Below, one piece after another: positions 1 to 5,291 of a stretch of 5,467 nt of DNA. Numbering within the stretch: position 1 is the first letter of the stretch; each line of letters begins with the position of its first letter. This DNA comes from Acholeplasmataceae bacterium. GTDB lineage: Bacteria; Bacillota_I; Bacilli_A; ML615J-28; CAG-698. The notes under the pieces are model-generated. The model saw only the letters and a list, made by a program, of their open reading frames with translations. It had not been told where the DNA came from and did no database searches. A program made the translations under genes and the position numbers. The DNA lies in NCBI GenBank assembly GCA_012839485.1, contig DUNF01000041.1:1-5467 (forward strand). The letters run 5' to 3'.

Positions 1-20
1 CAATTAGTTTTTCATAGCCT
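1..20 (+). repeat. 20-bp direct repeat of 193-212 (aroC, original orientation)
   Basis: Positions 1-20 are identical to 193-212 in the same orientation. Identity ends at 21 (A against T at 213), and the left side is cut by the window edge. Together with the inverted repeat this gives a sense-antisense-sense order of aroC pieces. The switch between the direct copy and the inverted copy is at base 20, which fits either copy. Confidence 0.85.
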
Positions 21-108
21 AGGTGGGATTGTTAAGATAATTGTTAACAATTTACCAGTTGGGCTGGGTGAACCATATTTTGATAAAGTTGATGCTTTAC
101 TTGCTAGA
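19..108 (+). pseudogene. aroC: Inverted fragment of aroC carrying about 11 further codons
   Basis: Read on the plus strand from 19, the sequence encodes LGGIVKIIVNNLPVGLGEP, identical to the last family-like residues of the minus-strand aroC. It then continues past the break as YFDKVDALLAR (76-108). That matches the usual chorismate synthase continuation after GEP (typically xFDxxxAxL). This segment is therefore the true downstream part of aroC, placed in the opposite orientation. After Arg (106-108) it runs into the second arm of the inverted repeat and is no longer family-like. It has no start codon or ribosome site and is not an independent gene. Confidence 0.85.
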
Positions 109-165
109 GTGGTTCACCCAGCCCAACTGGTAAATTGTTAACAATTATCTTAACAATCCCACCTA
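20..165. repeat. 56-bp perfect inverted repeat with 34-nt loop
   Basis: Positions 20-75 are the exact reverse complement of 110-165, 56 bp with no mismatch. The 34-nt spacer (76-109) is present once. Both arms are aroC coding sequence. A perfect repeat this long inside a conserved gene is not expected from coding constraint. It looks like a fold-back junction produced by template switching, either in the cell or during amplification, sequencing or assembly. If transcribed, it would form a 56-bp RNA hairpin. Confidence 0.95.
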
Positions 166-694
166 AACTATCGTTGTCACTTACTGCTTCTTCAATTAGT
201 TTTTCATAGCCTTTAACCATACCACCAATAGAAGAAACTTCAGTATCAATTGTAATATTTTCTTCTTTTAGCAATTCTAAGCAAATAGAACCAGCAATAA
301 CTAATAAAACTGTTAATCTACCCGAAAAAATTCCTCCTCCACGATAATCATTAAAACCATCATACTTCACTTTTGAGGCAAAATCTGCATGAGATGGCCT
401 AATCATATCTGGATTATAATCAGAAGATTTTTGTTTTGCATTAGAAACAAGAATAGCTAGTGGTGCTCCAGTAGTTTTATTATTAAAGTAACCCGAAACA
501 ATCTCAAATTCATCACATTCAACCCTTTTTGTTTCAAAAAAATCTTTACTTCTTCTTAATGCTAAATTTTCTTTAATTGATTCTAAATTGATTGTTTTAC
601 CTACAGGTATGCCTTCAATTACTACACCCATTTTTTCACTATGCGCTTCACCAAAAATAGTAATTATTAAATTTTTCCCAAAACTAAAAGCCAT
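104..694 (-). CDS. aroC: Chorismate synthase, 3'-truncated by an inverted duplication
   Basis: Chorismate synthase converts 5-enolpyruvylshikimate-3-phosphate to chorismate using reduced FMN, the last step of the shikimate pathway in the cytoplasm. The N-terminal half is clear: FGEAHSEKMG (residues 14-23, His18, usual motif GESHG), RRS near 47-49, SGYFNNKTTGAPLAI (67-81), RPSHAD (99-104, second conserved His at 102), DYRGGGIFSGRLT (116-128), and LPVGLGEP (188-195). After Pro195 the frame leaves the family and stops at a TAG (104-106), while family members run to roughly 350-380 aa, so about 45% is missing. The break falls exactly where a 56-bp inverted repeat begins. The start at 692-694 has a strong AGAAGGAG site (701-708) inside the end of aroB and overlaps aroB by 11 bp, implying co-transcription and translational coupling. 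If the break is real the enzyme should be dead, because active-site and tetramer parts lie in the missing half. If it is an assembly artefact the gene is probably intact in the organism. Confidence 0.9.
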   Translation of the reverse strand: MAFSFGKNLIITIFGEAHSEKMGVVIEGIPVGKTINLESIKENLALRRSKDFFETKRVECDEFEIVSGYFNNKTTGAPLAILVSNAKQKSSDYNPDMIRPSHADFASKVKYDGFNDYRGGGIFSGRLTVLLVIAGSICLELLKEENITIDTEVSSIGGMVKGYEKLIEEAVSDNDSLGGIVKIIVNNLPVGLGEPL

Positions 695-1694
695 GCGAAA
701 CTCCTTCTTTTAATAATTCAATATATTCATCAATAGTAACATACTTAACAATATATTTCTCTAAATCTTCTAATAAACTTATTCTGATTTTCTCATCTTT
801 TATTTTCTTATCGGAATAAATGTATTGTTTTATCTTATCTATTTTAAGTTTATAATCATATTTTATCTTTAAAGATTTAAAGATCGTTTCTAACTTATCT
901 TTTAAATCTTGATTAAGAGTGTCTAAAAGTATTCCTCTAGAAACAGCCTCACCATGACTAATAGCATAGTCACTACTTGCTTCTATTGCATGCGCTAGCG
1001 TATGACCAAAGTTAAGAAGATTACGATAGTCTAAATCTTCTTCATCCTTTTCTACAACTTCCTTCTTAATCTTTAAAGATCTAGTTACAATTTCTTTAAT
1101 ATTTTTAAAATCTTTCTTTAAGAATAATTCAAATAAATCTTTATCAAAAAGCATAGCCATTTTAATCGCTTCGACTAAACCATTATTATAATGCTTTTCC
1201 GGTAAACTATTTAAAAAACTTAAATCAATAACTACTTTACAAGGTGGTGTAATAGTACCTATAATATTTTTGCTTTTTAATAGATTAACTCCATTTTTAC
1301 CGCCAATAGCCACATCAATCATTGCGGTTGTAGAGGTAGGAAAATAAATATAGTTCATTCCTCTTTTATAAATCGAAGCTATAAAGGCAGCAATATCACC
1401 AATAATCCCACCGCCTAAACCAATAAGAAAATCGCTTTTTGAAAAGTTTTGCTTTAAAAGTTCTTCTAAAATAACTTCTACTGTAATTAAATTCTTATTT
1501 TCTTCAATCGCTTCAAGATAATAAAAACTACTATTCTTTAATTCTTTTTTAAAAAGTTCTACTTTTTCTTTTGGCAGATTACTATCTACAACAACAAAAT
1601 ACCTTTTCTTCAAGTCTAAATAATCTTTCAAAGAAAAGATTTCATCTTCAATATATACATCATATGCTTTTTTTGCTTTTACTGAAATTTTCAT
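684..1694 (-). CDS. aroB: 3-dehydroquinate synthase
   Basis: AroB cyclises DAHP to 3-dehydroquinate, the second shikimate-pathway step, using NAD+ and a divalent metal (Zn or Co). At 336 aa it is near the usual length of about 340-370. Motifs in order: the NAD-binding GLGGGIIGDIAAF (92-104), RGMNYIYFPTSTTAMIDVAIGGKNGVNL (split as RGMNYIYFPTS at 111-121 and GGKNGVNL at 131-138), and NNGLVEAIK (170-178) with metal ligand Glu175. Next come NFGHTLAHAIEA (228-239) with His231 and His235, ISHGEAVSRG (245-254) with the ligand His247, and the C-terminal DKKIKDEKIRISLL (294-307). All three expected metal ligands (Glu175, His231, His247) are present, so it should be active. The ATG at 1692-1694 has a TAAGAGGT site (1699-1706). 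It is the first gene of an aroB-aroC operon, overlapping aroC by 11 bp, and is divergent from a chorismate mutase gene. Confidence 0.95.
   Translation of the reverse strand: MKISVKAKKAYDVYIEDEIFSLKDYLDLKKRYFVVVDSNLPKEKVELFKKELKNSSFYYLEAIEENKNLITVEVILEELLKQNFSKSDFLIGLGGGIIGDIAAFIASIYKRGMNYIYFPTSTTAMIDVAIGGKNGVNLLKSKNIIGTITPPCKVVIDLSFLNSLPEKHYNNGLVEAIKMAMLFDKDLFELFLKKDFKNIKEIVTRSLKIKKEVVEKDEEDLDYRNLLNFGHTLAHAIEASSDYAISHGEAVSRGILLDTLNQDLKDKLETIFKSLKIKYDYKLKIDKIKQYIYSDKKIKDEKIRISLLEDLEKYIVKYVTIDEYIELLKEGVSHGF
701..708 (-). promoter_or_regulatory. Ribosome binding site of aroC inside aroB
   Basis: The minus strand reads AGAAGGAG six bases before the aroC ATG at 692-694. It lies within the last codons of aroB, which fixes the aroC start and supports coupled translation. 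Confidence 0.75.
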
Positions 1695-1711
1695 ATCAAC
1701 CTCTTAGTTAA

Positions 1712-1740
1712 ATTATATCACAAATTGCATTCAATACCAA
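1712..1740 (-). promoter_or_regulatory. Promoter of aroB-aroC
   Basis: On the minus strand a perfect -10 TATAAT (1712-1717) is preceded by TG to give the extended form TGATATAAT. Seventeen bases upstream is TTGGTA (1735-1740, 4 of 6 matches to TTGACA). Only 17 nt separate the -10 from the aroB ATG, so the leader would be about 11 nt, with the Shine-Dalgarno near the 5' end. There is no room for a leader-based attenuator or T-box. Confidence 0.6.
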
Positions 1741-1777
1741 TTAAAAATTACTGTTCCTTCCTTTACAAATATTTTAC

Positions 1778-1806
1778 TTAAAAAACTCCTTACTTTTTGT
1801 TATAAT
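1778..1806 (+). promoter_or_regulatory. Promoter of the chorismate mutase gene
   Basis: An extended -10 TGTTATAAT (1798-1806) has a weak -35 TTAAAA (1778-1783, 4 of 6) at 17 nt spacing. The AGAAGGAGA ribosome site (1812-1820) follows at once, and the ATG is 20 nt after the -10. It diverges from the aroB promoter, with 37 bp between the two -35 boxes. I see no clear operator in that gap. Confidence 0.6.
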
Positions 1807-1826
1807 ATAAAAGAAGGAGATAGAAA

Positions 1827-2078
1827 ATGAAGGATTTAAAAATTATTAGAAAAGAAATTGAAGTTGTAGATAAAGAGCTAATTAAGCTTTTTAATGAAAG
1901 AATGGAATTGATTGCTCAATTAAATAAAGAAAATGTTGAAGATGAAAAAAGAGAAGAAGAACTTATCCATAAAAATTTATCTTTAGTAAATAAAGAGTAT
2001 GTTTCTTATTATTTTGATTTTTATAATAATTTATTTAATTTATCAAAAGAATATCAAAAAAAGAAAAAAGGACTGTAA
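1827..2078 (+). CDS. AroQ-class chorismate mutase, short variant
   Basis: Chorismate mutase rearranges chorismate to prephenate, the branch point to Phe and Tyr. This 83-aa, all-helical, highly charged protein matches the AroQ fold. Helix 1 is IRKEIEVVDKELIKLFNERMEL (residues 7-28 in two parts: IRKEIEVVDK, ELIKLFNERMEL), with Arg8 and Arg25 matching E. coli Arg11 and Arg28. Helix 2 contains DEKREEELI (39-47), with Arg42 and Glu43 matching Arg51 and Glu52. Helix 3 ends SKEYQ with Gln77 matching Gln88. The segment between Arg25 and Arg42 is about six residues shorter than in E. coli, and the position of catalytic Lys39 appears to be Asn36, with Lys34 the nearest lysine. It is a single-domain enzyme, not fused to DAHP synthase or prephenate dehydratase. 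The start has a strong AGAAGGAGA site. The Lys-rich C-terminus is encoded by the A-tract arm of the terminator. Fold assignment is fairly sure; activity is uncertain. Confidence 0.8.
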   Translation: MKDLKIIRKEIEVVDKELIKLFNERMELIAQLNKENVEDEKREEELIHKNLSLVNKEYVSYYFDFYNNLFNLSKEYQKKKKGL

Positions 2079-2092
2079 TTAGTCCTTTTTTT
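2065..2092. terminator. Bidirectional intrinsic terminator between convergent genes
   Basis: The stem GGACT/AGTCC (2070-2074 with 2081-2085) has a 6-nt loop (2075-2080). It is extended by an A-tract (2064-2069) on the left and a T-tract (2086-2092) on the right. Either strand therefore gives a hairpin followed by a U-run. The plus stop TAA (2076-2078) is in the loop and the minus stop TAA (2079-2081) abuts it, so both genes end inside the terminator. Confidence 0.85.
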
Positions 2093-2588
2093 CTCCCTTC
2101 ATTTGTTTGTATATACTTTCTGGGAATTTAAACATTCCGTTTTTACCTTCAGCTACAAACTTTTCATGAAATCTTGGCCAATTATCAATAGCCATATTGA
2201 AAGTTTCTTTGTTTAGAGGGATATGTAACGATAATGCACCACGCTTTAATTTAGCAGGTAAGAATGTAGAATCAACTGATCTAATGCCATTAGTGTTAAC
2301 ACATACTAGTGGCTTTTTTTCATTTGCAAGATAAGTCACTTGCCAGCTAATATACTTACGCATTGACCTAATTGCTTGACTCATAATAATAACTGCGATT
2401 TCTGCTTCATCCATTTTTTGATAAAATTCTTTTTTAAGTTCTTCATCATCTACTTTACCAAGTTTTTCTTTCAAAGCAAGACAATCAATAAGTTCATATT
2501 TTTTTCCTGTACCAGAAGCGTAGTTTTTAATCTTATCAACATGTTCTTGATCTTCCTCATCATAAACTACAAATATTTTTTTAATCAT
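2079..2588 (-). CDS. TIR-like (DUF1863/MTH538, ThsB-like) domain protein
   Basis: The first ~100 of 169 residues look like the flavodoxin-fold TIR-like family that includes MTH538 and Thoeris ThsB. The first strand is KKIFVVYDEEDQEHVDKIK (residues 3-21; family pattern [FI]-x-S-Y-x-x-x-D), followed by a strand near YELIDC (31-36). A helix with DDEELKKEFYQKMDEAE (47-63) leads to the core strand IAVIIMS (64-70), then RKYISWQVTYLANEKKPLVCV (split: RKYISWQVTY 77-86, LANEKKPLVCV 87-97). That last stretch matches the family pattern W-V-x-W-E-I ... GKPIIGV. The aligned catalytic Glu is Gln83 here. There is no signal peptide or membrane segment, so it should be cytoplasmic. ThsB-type proteins make a cyclic ADP-ribose-like signal from NAD, but no SIR2/SLOG ThsA partner is in the window, so a defence role is only a guess. 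It has its own promoter and a strong AAAAGGAGGG site, and its stop lies in the shared terminator. The C-terminal ~50 residues are unassigned. Confidence 0.65.
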   Translation of the reverse strand: MIKKIFVVYDEEDQEHVDKIKNYASGTGKKYELIDCLALKEKLGKVDDEELKKEFYQKMDEAEIAVIIMSQAIRSMRKYISWQVTYLANEKKPLVCVNTNGIRSVDSTFLPAKLKRGALSLHIPLNKETFNMAIDNWPRFHEKFVAEGKNGMFKFPESIYKQMKGEKKD

Positions 2589-2608
2589 CTTTCCCCTCCT
2601 TTTTATAT

Positions 2609-2636
2609 ATTATATCATATTTTTTTTGTTTTTCAA
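2609..2636 (-). promoter_or_regulatory. Promoter of the TIR-like gene
   Basis: The minus strand has an extended -10 TGATATAAT (2609-2617; TATAAT at 2609-2614) and a -35 TTGAAA (2631-2636, 5 of 6) at 16 nt spacing. The strong Shine-Dalgarno AAAAGGAGGG (2594-2603) begins about 5 nt after the -10, and the ATG is 20 nt after it. The gene therefore need not rely on read-through from the metal operon. Confidence 0.65.
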
Positions 2637-2642
2637 AGCAGC

Positions 2643-2666
2643 AAAACATTTTTTAAAAAAAGTTTT
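2643..2666 (-). terminator. Weak A/T inverted repeat after the ATPase gene
   Basis: AAAACATTTTTT (2643-2654) and AAAAAAAGTTTT (2655-2666) form an inverted repeat with one mismatch and almost no loop, beginning at the ATPase stop codon. It has no GC stem, so it would be a weak terminator at best. No other hairpin ending in a U-run is visible before the next gene, so some read-through into the TIR-like gene is possible. Confidence 0.25.
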
Positions 2667-4957
2667 TATAAGAATGGTCTACGACTTAACATCCTCGTGG
2701 CATTTAAAATACACAATAAGGTAATGCCTAAATGGGCTACAATCGCTATCCACATATTAGTTAAACCTAATGCACTAATAGTTAATAACACAATTTTACT
2801 ACCTAAAGATATAATTAAGTTTTGATTAACTATTCTTTTGTTTTTCTTCGCAAGTTTAAATAGTGATTCAATACTACTTAAATTATCATCTACAATAACT
2901 ACATCTGCTGACTCTATGGCAAGATCACTAGCAGACCCGCCCAAACTAACCCCTAAATCACTTATCTCTAAACTAGGAGCATCATTTATTCCTTCTCCTA
3001 AAAATAGTGTTTTACTAGGGTCTTGTTTAATAATTTCCGTTTTTTCTAAAGGTAATAATGAGTGATTATACTCATCAATTCCTAAATTTTCCGTAATCCT
3101 TTTAGCTTCTGTTTCATTATCACCAGTTAATAAATGAGTCTTAATTTTTTTCTTTTTAAGAAAACTAATTAAATGCTTTGCGTCTTTTCTTAATTCGTCT
3201 TGAATGACAATATAACCAGAATATTTATTATTAATGCTTACATAGATAATAGAGCCAATAGTTTCTACTTCTTCTAATTTTATTCCGTTTTCTTTAAGAA
3301 AACTAGCACTTCCAATAATTATACTCTTATCATCTACTATTGTTTTAATTCCTTGTCCCTTTATTTCTTCAAACATTTTAACTCTTTGAAAATCTAGTTT
3401 GCCCCTATATTCACTTACAATTGACTTAGCAATCGGGTGATGGGATTTTATTTCACTTAAAGTAACCAATTCTAAAAACTCATCTTCAGTATAATCAATA
3501 GCATAAACTTTAGAAATACGTAAAACTCCATGAGTCATTGTACCTGTTTTATCTAAATAAACAGTGTTAATATTTTCTAAAACATCTAAACTGTTGCCAC
3601 TTTTAATTAAAATACCTTTTCTACTAGCAGCTCCAATACTTAAGAAATAAGCAAGAGGAACAGAAATTACAATCGAGCAAGGACAAGAAACAACTAAGAA
3701 AATTAAAGCTCGGTAGCCCCAAGTTTCCAAACTAGTAGTTGTAAATCCTAAAATGCTTACAGGTATAATAAAAATTAGGATTGCTAAAAGCAAAATAATT
3801 GGTGTATAGTATTTTGCCATTTTACTTACTCTAAGTTCTGTTTCGCTTTTGTTTTCTTTTGCTTCTTCTAAGAAATTAATAATTTGATTAATCTTTGAAT
3901 TAGATGCATCACTTGTTGTTTTAATTTTCAAAGTTCCACTTTCTAAAATATAACCACTAACAACTTCTTCGCCTTTAATAGCCTGAAGCTGTTTTGATTC
4001 TCCTGTAATCATTTTCGTATTTAAGTATCCTTCACCATCTACTATAATACCATCTAGAAGTACTTTCTCGCCTGTTTTTACCAAAACAATACTATCAATC
4101 TTTACATCACCAATATCCATTCTCACAACTTCATCATTTACAATAACATTAACCTCTTTTTCAGTAAATGCAAGTAATTCTTGAATTGACTTTGTAGAGC
4201 GACTAACTGATAAATCTTTTAATAATTCACCAACTTGATAAAGCAACATAACTAAAACACTATCTGTTGACTCGTTAATGATAAAAGACCCAATTGATGC
4301 AACCATCATTAAAAAATGTTCATTTAAAGAAAATTTAGTAAATAAAGCTTTAAATGCTCGATATATAATATCATAGCTAATAATTAAGTAACTTAAAATA
4401 AAAGTAACTAGTTTATAAGTCTGATCTTTAAAAACGAATGCTCCAATAAGAAGTAAAATTGTAGCTACCAAAATTCTACTTATAAGTAGCCAATTATCCT
4501 TAACAAAATTTCTCTTTTTTTCTAAAACAATTGAACCATTAATAATATAATTTTTAATAATATTATTTACTCTTCTTACAAGTTGTTTTTCATTTTCCTT
4601 TTCTTTTAACTTTAATTTTAAAGTCTGTGTTTCAATTAAAATTTCACTTTCAATAATATTATCATCTTTTAAAAGATCTCTTTTGATTTTTCTTGAACAA
4701 CTAGGACAAGTTACATTGCGCAAATTAAAACTGTATGAAACATATTCATCTGTTTTAAAACTATGGCCATGTTTTTGTAAGACTTTTTGAATTTCAATAT
4801 CAGCCTTTTTAAGTTTGCCATCATCTTCAGAAGAAAACAAAATTTTATTTCCCGAGATTTTCTTAGAACTAATTTTATTATTTTGAAGAATTAAATTTAT
4901 TTCATCATTACATACTAGACAATTATAATCTTTTATTTCAATTTCTTTAACCCTCAT
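2666..4957 (-). CDS. Heavy-metal P1B-type ATPase (CadA/ZntA-like Zn/Cd/Pb exporter)
   Basis: A cytoplasmic-membrane pump that exports divalent soft metals with ATP. Order: a degenerate N-terminal metal domain with CLVC (Cys13/Cys16), an HMA domain with CPSC (Cys84/Cys87), membrane segments near 155-176, 181-200, 212-229 and 232-247, then actuator TGES (318-321). Segments near 385-404 and 415-440 follow, the latter with the metal-transport motif SCPCSIVIS (Cys425, Cys427). Then come phosphorylation site DKTGT (469-473, Asp469), HP (507-508), TGDN (611-614), hinge GEGINDAP (654-661), and two last segments near 712-732 and 735-755. The CPC motif, QVGELLKD (241-248) and Lys721 place it in the CadA/ZntA subgroup. 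Two oddities: the membrane-8 Asp of this subgroup is His742 (AHLG), and the hinge has Glu655 in place of the usual Asp. It overlaps the repressor gene by 11 bp (start ATG 4955-4957, AGAGAGGAA site at 4962-4970) and should be metal-induced with it. Confidence 0.93.
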   Translation of the reverse strand: MRVKEIEIKDYNCLVCNDEINLILQNNKISSKKISGNKILFSSEDDGKLKKADIEIQKVLQKHGHSFKTDEYVSYSFNLRNVTCPSCSRKIKRDLLKDDNIIESEILIETQTLKLKLKEKENEKQLVRRVNNIIKNYIINGSIVLEKKRNFVKDNWLLISRILVATILLLIGAFVFKDQTYKLVTFILSYLIISYDIIYRAFKALFTKFSLNEHFLMMVASIGSFIINESTDSVLVMLLYQVGELLKDLSVSRSTKSIQELLAFTEKEVNVIVNDEVVRMDIGDVKIDSIVLVKTGEKVLLDGIIVDGEGYLNTKMITGESKQLQAIKGEEVVSGYILESGTLKIKTTSDASNSKINQIINFLEEAKENKSETELRVSKMAKYYTPIILLLAILIFIIPVSILGFTTTSLETWGYRALIFLVVSCPCSIVISVPLAYFLSIGAASRKGILIKSGNSLDVLENINTVYLDKTGTMTHGVLRISKVYAIDYTEDEFLELVTLSEIKSHHPIAKSIVSEYRGKLDFQRVKMFEEIKGQGIKTIVDDKSIIIGSASFLKENGIKLEEVETIGSIIYVSINNKYSGYIVIQDELRKDAKHLISFLKKKKIKTHLLTGDNETEAKRITENLGIDEYNHSLLPLEKTEIIKQDPSKTLFLGEGINDAPSLEISDLGVSLGGSASDLAIESADVVIVDDNLSSIESLFKLAKKNKRIVNQNLIISLGSKIVLLTISALGLTNMWIAIVAHLGITLLCILNATRMLSRRPFL

Positions 4958-5273
4958 GTTTTTCCTCTCTTACGTGCATTAAGGCAAATTCATAAAGTGT
5001 CTTAATGTGATGATCTGCTAGATAATAAATTCTCTTTTTCCCTTGTCTTTTAAAGCGAACAATATCTTGTTCTTTTAAAACACGCAATTGATGACTTACA
5101 GCTGATTGATTCATTCCTGTAACTTTTGTAAGTTCAGTAACCGACAATTCAGATTCAAATAAGGCTACAATAATAGTAAAACGAGTTGAATCTCCCATAG
5201 TCCTAAATAACAAAGTTATTTTTTCTTGCTCATCTAGAGTTATAATTTTATTTTTAATTTTATCTACACTCAT
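4947..5273 (-). CDS. ArsR/SmtB-family zinc-responsive repressor (CzrA/SmtB-like)
   Basis: A 108-aa winged-helix dimer that represses the metal-efflux operon until it binds metal. The helix-turn-helix is SVTELTKVTG (44-53) followed by the recognition helix NQSAVSHQLRVLKEQDIV (55-72), and the wing is RFKRQGKKRIYYL (73-85). The last helix carries Asp87, His89, His100 and Glu103, spaced DxHx10HxxE. That is the alpha-5 zinc site of SmtB (D104, H106, H117, E120) and close to CzrA (D84, H86, H97, H100). The CadC-type ELCVCDL cysteine site is absent (ESELSVTEL, no Cys), so zinc is the more likely inducer, with Co or Cd possible. The ATG at 5271-5273 has an AAAGGAG site (5280-5286). The gene leads a two-gene operon with the P1B-ATPase and probably represses itself through the operators upstream. 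Confidence 0.93.
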   Translation of the reverse strand: MSVDKIKNKIITLDEQEKITLLFRTMGDSTRFTIIVALFESELSVTELTKVTGMNQSAVSHQLRVLKEQDIVRFKRQGKKRIYYLADHHIKTLYEFALMHVREEKHEG

Positions 5274-5291
5274 ATTAATCTCCTTTAGATT

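Noticed and set aside
133..146. 14-bp palindrome AATTGTTAACAATT (also at 39-52) as a possible protein-binding site
   Set aside because: It encodes conserved aroC residues (IIVNNL) and occurs twice only because it is inside the duplicated arms.
1..165. Insertion sequence or inverted terminal repeats of a mobile element
   Set aside because: The arms and the 34-nt loop are all aroC coding sequence, with no transposase or unrelated cargo.
1695..1826. T-box, tryptophan/phenylalanine attenuator or other riboswitch ahead of the aromatic pathway genes
   Set aside because: The best promoters leave only about 11-14 nt of leader on either side, and no T-box or leader-peptide features are visible.
2079..2588. 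A complete Thoeris-type or new TIR defence system
   Set aside because: Only one TIR-like gene is present. The neighbours are shikimate genes and a metal-efflux operon with separate promoters, so the window gives no evidence for a partner effector.
2376..2825. Plus-strand open frame of 149 codons
   Set aside because: It lies antisense to the TIR-like gene and the ATPase gene, has Phe/Ile-rich low-complexity content typical of antisense frames in AT-rich DNA, spans an intergenic promoter, and has no matching family motif.
2838..3065. Plus-strand open frame of 75 codons
   Set aside because: It is wholly antisense to the conserved hinge region of the P1B-ATPase, with no ribosome site or promoter and no recognisable motif.
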